This document shows, in pieces, positions 1 to 8,858 of a stretch of 64,000 bases of DNA. Source of the stretch: Pseudoalteromonas sp. CO133X (GTDB taxonomy: Bacteria > Pseudomonadota > Gammaproteobacteria > Enterobacterales > Alteromonadaceae); the NCBI GenBank assembly GCA_004208945.1, contig SGPE01000021.1:150038-214037 (forward strand), written 5' to 3'. How positions within the stretch are numbered: position 1 is the stretch's first letter; every line of letters begins with the position of its first letter. The translations under genes and the position numbers were made by a program. The notes below the pieces were generated by a model, which did no database searches, was not told the DNA's origin, and saw nothing but the letters and a program-made list of their open reading frames with translations.

Positions 1-5
1 AGAGC

Positions 6-1010
6 TTATTGAGGGCAGTGCTTAATTGATTGTCGAGCAACAAGGCTTGGTTCAAACATAGTTTGCAGAGGCTCTGTTTGCTTTTGATATACGTGGTTTA
101 GAATCCAGTTTGCAGCCATTTGCCCCATTTCATTGATTGGATAGTTAATTGTACTTAGAGGCGGATAAATGTGGCGCGTGAAAAATACATTATCATAACC
201 CATCACTGATAGCTGCTCTGGAAGCGCTAAGCCAAGTTCTCTGGCGCTGGCGATGGCACCCGTCGCCATTTCATCATTGGCACAAATAACGGCACTAAAT
301 GACAACCCCTGTTGATAGATTGTTTTTAATCCCTCAAAGCCACTGGTTTCCATAAAGTCACCTTGATAAAGCAGTTGTTCATCAAATGATAAATTAAATT
401 CAGCAAGCGCTTGTTTGTGACCAGCTAGACGATCTTGAGCATCTTTTTTCCAAAGTGGGCCACTAATATAGGCTATATTTTTGTGACCCTGTTCTAAAAC
501 ATGTTTGGCTGCAAGGTAGCCACCTTTGATGTTATTTAAAATAATACAACGGTCGCTTAATTCTGGAATAAAACGGTTAATGAGCACAAATGGTACACGG
601 CCCTTACTCAGCTTGATTAAGTAATCGTCGCTGACAGCTTCAACATGCAAAATAAGGCCATCACAGTTACGGCTTATTAGGAACTCAATGCCTTGCTGTT
701 CTCGCTCTTCATCACTGTGACCAGCAGCAATGATTACATGTTTACCTTGGTTTCTAAAAATATTCTCAATACCACTCATCATAGGACCGTAAAAGGGACC
801 TTGTAATTCAGAAACAAGTAGACCAACACTGTTTGAACAATTCGACGCTAACGATTGCGCAATAGAGTTTGGTCTATAGCCAAGCTCACTCATTGCCGCA
901 GTGACTTTTTTACGGGTAGCATCACTGACATTCGCATTGTTATTCATTACTCGCGAAACAGTTGCCAAAGACACTCCAGCTAGTTTCGACACCTCGTAAA
1001 TGGTGGCCAT
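6..1010 (-). CDS. LacI-family transcriptional regulator of the beta-glucan locus
   Basis: This is a 334-residue one-component DNA-binding regulator. Residues 3-22 form the LacI helix-turn-helix (IYEVSKLAGVSLATVSRV), followed by the hinge helix region and a periplasmic-binding-like effector domain from about residue 60 to 330. The length is normal for the family. The ATG is preceded by AAGGA at a good distance. It is the last gene of the minus-strand group GH1-GPH transporter-LacI, 22 bp after the transporter. Four LacI-type palindromes with a central CG lie upstream of the GH1 gene, the FucP-like gene and the TonB receptor gene. I infer that this protein is their repressor and regulates its own operon, with a glucose or beta-glucan oligosaccharide as inducer. 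The effector is not visible from sequence. Confidence 0.9.
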   Translation of the reverse strand: MATIYEVSKLAGVSLATVSRVMNNNANVSDATRKKVTAAMSELGYRPNSIAQSLASNCSNSVGLLVSELQGPFYGPMMSGIENIFRNQGKHVIIAAGHSDEEREQQGIEFLISRNCDGLILHVEAVSDDYLIKLSKGRVPFVLINRFIPELSDRCIILNNIKGGYLAAKHVLEQGHKNIAYISGPLWKKDAQDRLAGHKQALAEFNLSFDEQLLYQGDFMETSGFEGLKTIYQQGLSFSAVICANDEMATGAIASARELGLALPEQLSVMGYDNVFFTRHIYPPLSTINYPINEMGQMAANWILNHVYQKQTEPLQTMFEPSLVARQSIKHCPQ

Positions 1011-1032
1011 ATTATTCCTTTTTAAAACCCAA

Positions 1033-2364
1033 TTATGGATGACGTTTTAATGATAAGTCGGCACTGATTTGCTCAACGGTTTGATTATCAAGAATATACC
1101 TTTTCATAATTAAAGCGACAAGCACGCTGCCAATTGCTGGATAAAGCGTAAATGAAATTAAAATGCCTGACAGCGTATGCTCACTAAGCTCTGTATTGGC
1201 CTCATAGCCATAAAACGCTAGTAACCAACCGGCTATGGCACCGCCGAGGGCAAGGCCGAGTTTAATAAAAAAGACCACGCTCGCGTAGACAAGCCCTGTT
1301 AGTCTCTCGCCGGTTTTCCATTGTCCGTAATCAATGGTGTCGGCCATTTTTGCCCACAGTAGTGGTGTTGCCATTTGCGTGAAAAAACACCATAAAAAGT
1401 ATACTGCAAAAGCAAGTATCAGTTGTTCGCTTGGTAACCAAAACGCCACACAGCTGATTGCTGCAGAGATATATTGCAAACGAATATAGGCTATTTTCTT
1501 ATCAACACGTTTACTTAACGGGTTTGCACACGCACAACCTAAGATATTACCTATCATACCGATAGTGACAAAATAGGTGACCAGTTCGGCTTCACCAAGC
1601 ACATATTTTACGTAATAGATTGCCAGAGTTGTACGTAATACCATACTGGTTAACAGCATAAGTGCAGCAAAGCACAACACTTTAAATGGACCGTTTTGCC
1701 AAAGTGTACTCATGCGGTTCTTCCAACTCAACGATGAGCTGTTATGAGCTACAACACGCTCTTTGGTAAAGCGAAAACAAATCAAAAATAAGATGACACC
1801 TAAGCCGCTCATTAAGGCCATGGTTAGTTGGTAGCCTGTAGCGTTATCACCTTTTCCTAGCCAATTTACCAACGGCAGGGTACAGGCGCTAACTATTAGG
1901 CCGCCCAGCATGCCAAACACAAATCGGTAAGATTGAATCGACACACGCTCTTTAGGGTCGCCACTTAATACTCCGCCTAACGCTGAATAAGGAATATTAA
2001 TGGCTGTGTAAACCAGCATTAGCAAAGTATAAGTGACAAAGGCGTAAATGACTTTGCCTGACTCTGGTAGGTCTGGCGTGGTGAAGGTGATCATACTGAT
2101 CACCCCAAACGGTAAAGCGAGCCAAAGTAAATAAGGGCGATAACTTCCCCATTTAGTTCGCGTGGCATCGGTCAATGCGCCCATTAGTGGGTCGGTAATC
2201 GCATCAACAATTCTCACCACCAAAAACAAGGTGCCAACAATAGCAGGTGAAATACCAAAGATGTCCGTGTAGAAAAAAGTTAAAAATAACATTACTGTTT
2301 GAAAGATAATGTTACTTGCTGTGTCGCCTAATCCGTAGGCTATTTTCTCTTTTGTTGTCAGCAT
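1033..2364 (-). CDS. GPH (MelB-type) cation:sugar symporter
   Basis: This 443-residue inner-membrane transporter belongs to the glycoside-pentoside-hexuronide family of the major facilitator superfamily. The N-terminus (KIAYGLGDTASN) and the following motif region with DAITDPLMG match MelB-type proteins, and about twelve hydrophobic segments are visible. It starts 18 bp after the GH1 stop and is followed 22 bp later by the LacI gene, so all three are probably one transcript. From this context it should carry glucose, cellobiose or laminari-oligosaccharides released in the periplasm into the cytoplasm, where the signal-less GH1 enzyme would cleave them. The exact substrate is inferred from neighbours only. 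Confidence 0.88.
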   Translation of the reverse strand: MLTTKEKIAYGLGDTASNIIFQTVMLFLTFFYTDIFGISPAIVGTLFLVVRIVDAITDPLMGALTDATRTKWGSYRPYLLWLALPFGVISMITFTTPDLPESGKVIYAFVTYTLLMLVYTAINIPYSALGGVLSGDPKERVSIQSYRFVFGMLGGLIVSACTLPLVNWLGKGDNATGYQLTMALMSGLGVILFLICFRFTKERVVAHNSSSLSWKNRMSTLWQNGPFKVLCFAALMLLTSMVLRTTLAIYYVKYVLGEAELVTYFVTIGMIGNILGCACANPLSKRVDKKIAYIRLQYISAAISCVAFWLPSEQLILAFAVYFLWCFFTQMATPLLWAKMADTIDYGQWKTGERLTGLVYASVVFFIKLGLALGGAIAGWLLAFYGYEANTELSEHTLSGILISFTLYPAIGSVLVALIMKRYILDNQTVEQISADLSLKRHP

Positions 2365-2382
2365 GTGTGTTCTCGTTTGTTG

Positions 2383-3717
2383 TTATTTTTTTCGCTGTTT
2401 TAGTAGCGCACGGTATTGTTTCGCGCTTTCTTTTAAAATGCGTTGTTGGCTTTGGTAATCAATATAAACTAACCCAAAGCGCTTTTCGTAGCCATACGCC
2501 CATTCAAAGTTGTCCATTAAGCTCCACGCAAAGTAGCCTTGAATATCAACACCTTGACGAATTGCATCACACACTGCACTTAAGTGAGTGTGGTAATAAT
2601 CAACGCGTTCAATGTCTTTCACTTCACCGTTTTCTAAGGTGTCGGCCATGGCTGCGCCATTTTCGGTAATATACATTTTTGGTAAATCATATTGCTGATG
2701 CAGTGATACCAAAAGCTCAGTTAAACCTTGTGGGTAAACTTCCCAGCCCATATCGGTAACACGAACATTCGTAAGGCTTGCTTCTTCAAACCAGCCATCA
2801 GCAGTATTTTTGTAGTGTATGCGGGTATAATAGTTAACGCCAATAAAGTCGACGGCTTGACTAATAATCGCCATATCGCCAGCAAGGATAGTCGGTTTAA
2901 CCTCATCAGCTAACTCATCAAATAAAGAAGGGTATGTGCCTTCTAAAACTGCTTTGATATACCACTGGTTATGGTATTGATCGGCAAGTTTTGCGGCTTT
3001 TTTATCATCCGCAGTCAAAGGGTAAGTTGGGCTGAAGTTTAATACGATACCCGCTTCTGTGTCTGGGCAGTTTTTGCGTAACACTTGCATGGCAAGGCCA
3101 TGGGCGAGCAGTAAGTGATGAGCTGCTTGTCGGCCTGCTTGTTGTGATTTTATACCTGGTGCATGTACACCCACTTCATAACCTAAGTAGGCACTACAGA
3201 AGGGCTCATTCAAGGTCGCAAAGGAATCGACTAAGTGGCCAAGGTGTTGAGTAACAAGTTCGGTATATTCTTGAAATTTATAGGCTGTATCACGATTTAA
3301 CCAGCCACCATTATCTTCTAGGTATTGAGGCAAATCCCAGTGGTATAGAGTGACGTAAGTTTTAATATTACGTGCTTTTAACGCCGTTAATAAGTGAAAA
3401 TAAAAAGCCATTCCTTCGCCGTTTATCGTGCCATCTTGATTCATGACCCGTGGCCAAGAAATTGATAAACGGTAAGCATCTACGGCTAAGTCAGCAATCA
3501 TATCGACATCTTGCTGCCAACGCGCAACATGGTCACATGCTACATCGCCATGACTTTGATCGGCAATTGCATCAGGCTTTTCACAAAACGTATCCCAGAT
3601 ACAATCTAGACGCTGATCTCGTGCGCCTTCAATTTGAAACGACGCAGTCGCAACACCAAAAGTAAATTCAGGTTTGAGTAAAAATGAGTCTGGCAAAAGA
3701 GAAATTGATTTATACAC
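2383..3717 (-). CDS. GH1 beta-glucosidase, cytoplasmic
   Basis: A 444-residue glycoside hydrolase family 1 enzyme that hydrolyses terminal beta-linked glucose. The acid/base glutamate is E171 in ATLNEP and the nucleophile is E352 in YITENG. The N-terminal GVATASFQIEGA motif is intact. There is no signal peptide, so it should act in the cytoplasm on imported disaccharides or short oligosaccharides. The start is GTG; no in-frame ATG precedes the conserved N-terminal motif, and GAAGGA lies about 12 bases upstream. It is the first gene of the minus-strand operon and faces the FucP-like gene across a 234 bp divergent promoter region containing two LacI-type operators. Confidence 0.92.
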   Translation of the reverse strand: MYKSISLLPDSFLLKPEFTFGVATASFQIEGARDQRLDCIWDTFCEKPDAIADQSHGDVACDHVARWQQDVDMIADLAVDAYRLSISWPRVMNQDGTINGEGMAFYFHLLTALKARNIKTYVTLYHWDLPQYLEDNGGWLNRDTAYKFQEYTELVTQHLGHLVDSFATLNEPFCSAYLGYEVGVHAPGIKSQQAGRQAAHHLLLAHGLAMQVLRKNCPDTEAGIVLNFSPTYPLTADDKKAAKLADQYHNQWYIKAVLEGTYPSLFDELADEVKPTILAGDMAIISQAVDFIGVNYYTRIHYKNTADGWFEEASLTNVRVTDMGWEVYPQGLTELLVSLHQQYDLPKMYITENGAAMADTLENGEVKDIERVDYYHTHLSAVCDAIRQGVDIQGYFAWSLMDNFEWAYGYEKRFGLVYIDYQSQQRILKESAKQYRALLKQRKK

Positions 3718-3779
3718 AGTTATTAGTCGTCCTTCGCATAGTGTTTGTAAGACAAACCAAAGTACAGAGCTGTAAATGG

Positions 3780-3793
3780 TGTAAGCGCTTACA
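3780..3793. promoter_or_regulatory. LacI-type operator 1 (GH1-proximal)
   Basis: The perfect 14 bp palindrome TGTAAGCGCTTACA with the central CG typical of LacI-family sites. It lies 63 bp from the GH1 start codon. Its centre is 59 bp from the centre of operator 2. A TTGCAA hexamer sits 16 bp (centre to centre) to its right, as it does next to the receptor operator. Confidence 0.85.
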
Positions 3794-3810
3794 ATTTTAT
3801 TGCAAATAAA

Positions 3811-3838
3811 TTGCTATATATGATTTATATGTTATAAA
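3811..3838 (+). promoter_or_regulatory. Candidate sigma-70 promoter for FucP-like/GH3/GH16 genes
   Basis: TTGCTA (3811-3816), a 16 bp spacer and TATAAA (3833-3838) resemble a -35/-10 pair on the plus strand. The -10 overlaps the left edge of operator 2, which would fit repression by a bound LacI-family protein. This is a pattern match in AT-rich DNA, so it is only tentative. Confidence 0.35.
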
Positions 3839-3855
3839 TGTAAGCGCTTACATTT
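3836..3855. promoter_or_regulatory. LacI-type operator 2 (divergent region)
   Basis: A perfect 20 bp palindrome, AAATGTAAGCGCTTACATTT, the longest of the four sites in this window. It lies 97 bp upstream of the FucP-like start codon, with TTGCAA again to its right at 3860-3865. Together with operator 1 it brackets the divergent promoter region. Confidence 0.87.
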
Positions 3856-3951
3856 TATGTTGCAATAGTTTTTTGCTTTTTTATTCATCATGATTTAGCA
3901 CTAGAGCTGATGTAACAAACTGAAAAATATAAATAACTAGAGAATAAAATT

Positions 3952-5211
3952 ATGGCCCATGTTTCAACGCCTGTTTCGGGTAACGCGAGTCAAGCGGCAA
4001 TGCCAAAGCAACATTTTGCATTGGCATCCTTGACCACATTATTTTTTATGTGGGGGTTCATTACTTGTTTAAATGATATTTTGATCCCTTACTTAAAAGG
4101 GATGTTTTCGCTGAATTATACGCAAGCCATGCTTATACAGTTTTGCTTTTTTGGTGCGTACTTTGTGATGTCGATCCCTGCTGGCAAGTTGGTCAGTCGC
4201 ATTGGCTATCAATTTGGCATTGTGGTCGGCTTAGTGGTTGCAGCTATCGGCTGTGCGCTGTTTTACCCTGCTGCAGTTGCCCATGTATATGAATTATTTT
4301 TACTGGCTTTGTTTGTACTTGCTTCGGGTATTACTATTTTACAAGTATCTGCAAATCCTTATGTAAGTGTACTTGGTCCGCAAAAAACAGCGTCTTCGCG
4401 TTTGACTATGACACAAGCATTCAACTCACTAGGTACGACCGTCGCACCGATTTTTGGTGGGTGGTTGATTTTATCTGAGGTAAGCCAAGCCACGGCTGAA
4501 GAAGTGAAACTCCCTTATTTAATGTTGTCGTTAAGTTTACTCGTGCTTGCGGTTATCTTTGCGTTTTTAAAACTGCCAAAACTAGGTAAAGAAAGTGATA
4601 GCGAAGCCGCACATCAAGATTTAGAAGACTTTGTTGATTTAGGCAGTGTTTGGCGCTATCGCCACCTTATTTTAGGTGCTGTTGGTATTTTTGTGTATGT
4701 GGGTGCAGAAGTGGCAATAGGTAGCTTTTTGGTGGGCTTTTTGACGTTAGATAATATTGCTGGCCTCGCAGAAAAAGAAGCCGCTCATTACATTAGTTAT
4801 TATTTCGCAGGTGCTATGGTGGGTCGCTTTATTGGTGCTGCTGTGATGCAGAAGTTTAATGCAGGTAAGGTGTTGGCATGTCATGGCTTGCTTGCAGTAG
4901 TACTTGTTGCAATTGCTATGACAGGTGAAGGTAGCCTTGCTATGTGGGCAATTTTACTTGTGGGTTTATGTAACTCGATTATGTTCCCAACCATTTTCAG
5001 CCTTGCTTTACACGGCCTTGGTAAATACACCTCAAAAGGCTCTGGCATTTTATGTTTAGCGATTGTAGGTGGGGCAATTATCCCATTACTACAAGGTGTG
5101 TTAGCCGATTCTGTTGGCGTACAAATGGCGTTATTCTTACCTATCGCCTGTTATTTATATATTACTTACTTTGCGCTTGTTGGCTCAAAAGTATCGACTC
5201 AGACTTCATAG
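3952..5211 (+). CDS. FucP/GluP-type MFS sugar transporter
   Basis: A 419-residue inner-membrane transporter of the fucose/glucose/galactose:proton symporter branch of the major facilitator superfamily. The hallmark early segment ([20 protein letters not shown]) is present and twelve membrane segments can be picked out. It opens the plus-strand group and is followed after 8 bp by the GH3 gene. I infer import of glucose set free in the periplasm by the GH3 and GH16 enzymes. The locus therefore has two unrelated transporter types, GPH and FucP-like, which suggests separate routes for oligosaccharide and monosaccharide. Confidence 0.88.
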   Translation: MAHVSTPVSGNASQAAMPKQHFALASLTTLFFMWGFITCLNDILIPYLKGMFSLNYTQAMLIQFCFFGAYFVMSIPAGKLVSRIGYQFGIVVGLVVAAIGCALFYPAAVAHVYELFLLALFVLASGITILQVSANPYVSVLGPQKTASSRLTMTQAFNSLGTTVAPIFGGWLILSEVSQATAEEVKLPYLMLSLSLLVLAVIFAFLKLPKLGKESDSEAAHQDLEDFVDLGSVWRYRHLILGAVGIFVYVGAEVAIGSFLVGFLTLDNIAGLAEKEAAHYISYYFAGAMVGRFIGAAVMQKFNAGKVLACHGLLAVVLVAIAMTGEGSLAMWAILLVGLCNSIMFPTIFSLALHGLGKYTSKGSGILCLAIVGGAIIPLLQGVLADSVGVQMALFLPIACYLYITYFALVGSKVSTQTS

Positions 5212-5219
5212 GTGCAAAA

Positions 5220-7736
5220 ATGAAATTGAAAAAAACATTCACTCTCTGTTCGTTAATGATGGCAAGCGTCAGCATGCTAGGTTGTACTGGGCAAGATAAG
5301 GTGACCAACGTGAACACTGAGCAAGAAATTTGGCCAAACATTGAAACGGGTATTGCTGCAAACCCAGAAATGGAAGCCAAAATTGCTAAAATGCTGGCAA
5401 ATATGACCCTTGAGCAAAAAGTTGCGCAAATGATCCAGCCAGAAATTCGCGATATTACCGTTGAAGATATGCGTAAATATGGCTTTGGTTCCTACCTCAA
5501 TGGTGGTGGTGCATTCCCAAATAATGATAAACATGCCAGTGCCGCAGACTGGATTGATCTTGCTGAAAAAATGTATCAAGCCTCAATCGATGACTCGCTT
5601 GATGGTAGCTCAATCCCGACTATGTGGGGTACCGATGCCGTGCATGGTCACAATAACGTCATTGGTGCGACATTATTTCCACATAACATTGGTTTAGGTG
5701 CAACAAACAATCCCGAGTTAATCGAAAAAATTGCAGCCGCTACCGCGCAAGAAGTGATGGTAACCGGCATCGATTGGGTGTTCGCACCAACAGTTGCAGT
5801 TGTTCGTGACGACCGTTGGGGTCGAACTTATGAAGGCTACTCTGAAGACCCTGAAATTGTGAAAGCATACTCGGCAGCCATTGTTAAAGGGTTGCAAGGT
5901 GCGGTTGATGAAGACTTTTTATCTGATAAGCGCGTGATAAGTACGGTTAAACACTTTTTAGGTGATGGCGGTACCGAAGGCGGTGATGACCAAGGTAATA
6001 ACACGGCATCTGAGCAAGAATTATTTGATATTCATGCGCAAGGTTATGTTGGTGGGTTAGGTGCGGGTGCTCAGACCGTAATGGCGTCATTCAACAGCTG
6101 GAACGGTGAAAAAATTCACGGCAGCAAATACCTACTTACCGACGTACTAAAAGGCAAAATGGGCTTTGATGGTTTTGTTGTTGGTGACTGGAATGGCCAC
6201 GGTCAAATTCCAGGGTGTACTAATGGCAACTGTGCGCAAGCAGCAAATGCAGGTCTTGATGTGTACATGGTACCGACAGATGCATGGAAACCACTTTACG
6301 AAAACCTTATCAAGCAAGTTAAAAGTGGCGAAATTGCACAAAGCCGCATTGATGATGCAGTAACGCGTATCTTACGTGTAAAAATGCGCGCAGGTTTGTT
6401 TGATAAGCCAAGCCCTGCTAAGCGTCCGCTTTCAGGTAAAACAGAGATCATTGGCAGTGCAGAACATCGTGCAGTTGCAAAACAAGCGGTCCGTGAATCA
6501 CTGGTACTACTTAAAAATAAACAACAGTTGTTACCGCTATCAGCAAATGCAAATGTATTAGTTGCAGGTCAGGGCGCTGATAACATTGGCATGCAGTCAG
6601 GTGGTTGGACAATCACATGGCAAGGGACTGGTAATGAGAATAGCGACTTCCCGGGTGGTTCTTCAATTTTTGATGGCATCAAAAATACAGTTGAGCAAGC
6701 CGGTGGTCAGGTTCAATACAATGTGAATGGCGAATTTGAATCTAAGCCAGATGTTGCGATTGTTGTGTTTGGCGAGCAACCGTATGCAGAAGGCAATGGT
6801 GATTTAGATAACCTTGAATACCAACGCGGTAATAAAACTGATTTAGCTCTGCTTAAAAAACTAAAAGATGCCGGTATTCCTGTGGTGTCGCTATTTATTA
6901 GTGGCCGCCCAATGTGGGTGAATGCTGAGCTGAATGCCAGTGATGCGTTTGTCGCAACTTGGTTACCAGGCAGTGAAGGTGATGCAATTAGCGATGTTAT
7001 CTTTAAAAAGCAAGATGGTTCTATCAATCATGACTTTAAAGGTAAGTTGTCGTTCTCATGGCCAAATAACCCGGTAGGTAACCAAAACCGTGGTGATAAA
7101 GATTACGCGCCACTATTGCCTTATGGCTTTGGTTTAACGTATCAAGATAAAAACACCTTGGCGGATGACCTTAGCGAAAAATCACACGTCGCGGCTAAAT
7201 TAGAAGACTTAGTATTATTTGAACGTGCCGTAAAAGCACCGTGGTCACTGCAACTACAAAGTGGTTCTGAGCGACAAGCCATGACCAGTAGCCGTGCAGC
7301 ACTTAATGCGGTTAGCGTAAAAACCTTTGATAAAGACGTACAAGAAGATGCGCGCGCAATCAGCTTTAATGGTAAAGAAGCGGCTGCAGTTCGTTTAATG
7401 GCGGCGTTCCCATCGGATTTACGCTCATACGTAGAAAAAGCGGGTCAACTGCAAATGCAAATTAAGGTAGACCAAGCTGCTGATGCGCCGCTGATGCTGG
7501 GAATGCAATGTGGTGAAAACTGTGACGGCCAATTTGATATTAGCAAACACCTTAAAGCAGCAAATGATTGGCAAACGCTAACCGTAGATTTGAGCTGCTT
7601 TGCAGAGCAAGGTGTGCAGCTTGGGCAAGTATTCTCGCCTTGGCAATTAGCCACTGAAGGTGCATGGCAAGTATCAATTGCTAAGCTATCAGTAACGAGC
7701 GCGCACACTGAGGATGCAACGCTCTCATGTCAGTAA
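5220..7736 (+). CDS. GH3 exo-beta-glucanase/beta-glucosidase lipoprotein
   Basis: An 838-residue glycoside hydrolase family 3 enzyme. The start at 5220 is chosen because it gives a lipoprotein signal peptide with the lipid-acceptor cysteine at about residue 22 (SMLGC) and has AGGTG upstream; an earlier in-frame ATG lies inside the preceding gene. Residues 40-400 are the GH3 N-terminal barrel, with KHF at 244-246 and the nucleophile D323 in GDW. A GH3 C-terminal domain follows, then about 150 further residues. The three-part layout and length resemble the marine ExoP-type exo-1,3/1,4-beta-glucanase known from Pseudoalteromonas. It should trim laminarin oligosaccharides to glucose at the envelope. 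Its last 10 bases overlap the GH16 start. Confidence 0.92.
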   Translation: MKLKKTFTLCSLMMASVSMLGCTGQDKVTNVNTEQEIWPNIETGIAANPEMEAKIAKMLANMTLEQKVAQMIQPEIRDITVEDMRKYGFGSYLNGGGAFPNNDKHASAADWIDLAEKMYQASIDDSLDGSSIPTMWGTDAVHGHNNVIGATLFPHNIGLGATNNPELIEKIAAATAQEVMVTGIDWVFAPTVAVVRDDRWGRTYEGYSEDPEIVKAYSAAIVKGLQGAVDEDFLSDKRVISTVKHFLGDGGTEGGDDQGNNTASEQELFDIHAQGYVGGLGAGAQTVMASFNSWNGEKIHGSKYLLTDVLKGKMGFDGFVVGDWNGHGQIPGCTNGNCAQAANAGLDVYMVPTDAWKPLYENLIKQVKSGEIAQSRIDDAVTRILRVKMRAGLFDKPSPAKRPLSGKTEIIGSAEHRAVAKQAVRESLVLLKNKQQLLPLSANANVLVAGQGADNIGMQSGGWTITWQGTGNENSDFPGGSSIFDGIKNTVEQAGGQVQYNVNGEFESKPDVAIVVFGEQPYAEGNGDLDNLEYQRGNKTDLALLKKLKDAGIPVVSLFISGRPMWVNAELNASDAFVATWLPGSEGDAISDVIFKKQDGSINHDFKGKLSFSWPNNPVGNQNRGDKDYAPLLPYGFGLTYQDKNTLADDLSEKSHVAAKLEDLVLFERAVKAPWSLQLQSGSERQAMTSSRAALNAVSVKTFDKDVQEDARAISFNGKEAAAVRLMAAFPSDLRSYVEKAGQLQMQIKVDQAADAPLMLGMQCGENCDGQFDISKHLKAANDWQTLTVDLSCFAEQGVQLGQVFSPWQLATEGAWQVSIAKLSVTSAHTEDATLSCQ

Positions 7737-8764
7737 AATCGTATGCTGTTATTTTGCTAACAGGTGCGCTTAGTGCCTGTCAGCAAACCCCAGCGCCTGT
7801 CAAAGCCAGCCTAGGAGAAGGTTGGCAGTTAGTTTGGCAAGACGAATTTTCGCAAAATGATCTCGACCTAACTAAGTGGCAACACGAAGTAAATTGTCGA
7901 GGTGGCGGTAATGATGAGCAGCAATGCTATACCGCGCGTAGCGAAAACAGTTTTGTTAAAGATGGCCTATTGCATATTGTTGCTCGCCAAGAGCAATACA
8001 CTGGGCCATTGCATAATAGCGATGAAGTGAGCAGCGATGCTGAGCGAGAAAAACAAGCGACTCAGCCGTTCACTTCAGCACGTTTACGCACTAAAAACTT
8101 AGCTGATTGGCGATACGGCCGTTTTGAAATTCGCGCTAAATTGCCAGCAGGGCAAGGCGCGTGGCCAGCAATTTGGATGTTACCGACTGATTGGCGTTAT
8201 GGTCGCTGGGCATCATCAGGCGAAATAGACATCATGGAAGCAGTTAATTTAAAGACTCTCACTGATGACAAAACAGCGCCAGCAGGCAGCCTTGAAACGC
8301 GCGTACACGGCACCTTGCATTATGGTGGTCCTGCACCTAAAAATGTTTACAGCGGTACGCCGTACCGTTTCAGCGAAGCTAATAACCCAGCTGATAACTT
8401 TCATGTGTATGCCCTAGAATGGCAGCAAGATGAAATTCGTTGGTATGTTGATGATGTTCACTATGCGACATTTCGCCACGACCAGTGGTATTCAACATCA
8501 CAACAACAAGACGGCTCGTTTATAGAAAATACTGGCTTTGCTCCATTTGATCAGCGTTTTCATTTACTTCTTAATTTTGCAGTAGGCGGAAACTGGCCAG
8601 CAAATGTGAATGATAAAGGTGTTGATTTTACGGGTTACCCTAAGCAAATGCTGGTGGATTACGTGCGTGTTTTTCAATGTAGTAAAAATAGTGAAACAGG
8701 CATTGGCTGTGCAACAACACAGCCATCAGCAGTACAAATAAAGGGTAAGACCAATCCGCAATAG
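7727..8764 (+). CDS. GH16 laminarinase lipoprotein
   Basis: A 345-residue endo-beta-1,3-glucanase of glycoside hydrolase family 16. The N-terminus is a lipoprotein signal (LSAC, cysteine 18). The catalytic signature GEIDIME lies at 165-171, with E166 as nucleophile, D168 as helper and E171 as acid/base. WMLP and the following tryptophan-rich strands fit a jelly-roll laminarinase. It overlaps the GH3 gene by 10 bp, so the two are translationally coupled. It would cut laminarin chains at the cell surface, producing oligosaccharides for the TonB-dependent receptor encoded 3.5 kb away on the other strand. Confidence 0.93.
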   Translation: MSVKSYAVILLTGALSACQQTPAPVKASLGEGWQLVWQDEFSQNDLDLTKWQHEVNCRGGGNDEQQCYTARSENSFVKDGLLHIVARQEQYTGPLHNSDEVSSDAEREKQATQPFTSARLRTKNLADWRYGRFEIRAKLPAGQGAWPAIWMLPTDWRYGRWASSGEIDIMEAVNLKTLTDDKTAPAGSLETRVHGTLHYGGPAPKNVYSGTPYRFSEANNPADNFHVYALEWQQDEIRWYVDDVHYATFRHDQWYSTSQQQDGSFIENTGFAPFDQRFHLLLNFAVGGNWPANVNDKGVDFTGYPKQMLVDYVRVFQCSKNSETGIGCATTQPSAVQIKGKTNPQ

Positions 8765-8796
8765 TACTTAATTAAGCGGATTGCTATAAGTGAATT

Positions 8797-8857
8797 ATGA
8801 ACCAAGAGCCTGCAGATGCTTCGCCGAACTCGTTGCATCCGCTGGCTTTTGGTTCAT
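8797..8857. terminator. Long intergenic hairpin between converging operons
   Basis: A 61 bp imperfect inverted repeat. The outer stem 8797-8810 pairs with 8844-8857 (14 pairs, one G-T), and an inner stem 8812-8819 pairs with 8835-8842 (8 positions, one mismatch), leaving a 15-base loop. It ends one base before the cupin stop codon. A second stem, 8752-8759 with 8776-8783, overlaps the GH16 stop. Neither has a clean U-tract. The likely role is to stop transcription or protect the 3' end for both converging transcripts. Confidence 0.5.
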
Positions 8858-8858
8858 T

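Noticed and set aside
2316-2669. A 117-codon open frame on the plus strand
   Set aside because: It runs antisense to the GPH transporter start and the GH1 gene; the composition (Cys, His, Arg and Ser rich) looks like antisense of coding DNA.
5052-5219. A longer N-terminus for the GH3 enzyme
   Set aside because: It lies inside the preceding transporter gene and would hide the lipoprotein signal peptide that begins at 5220.
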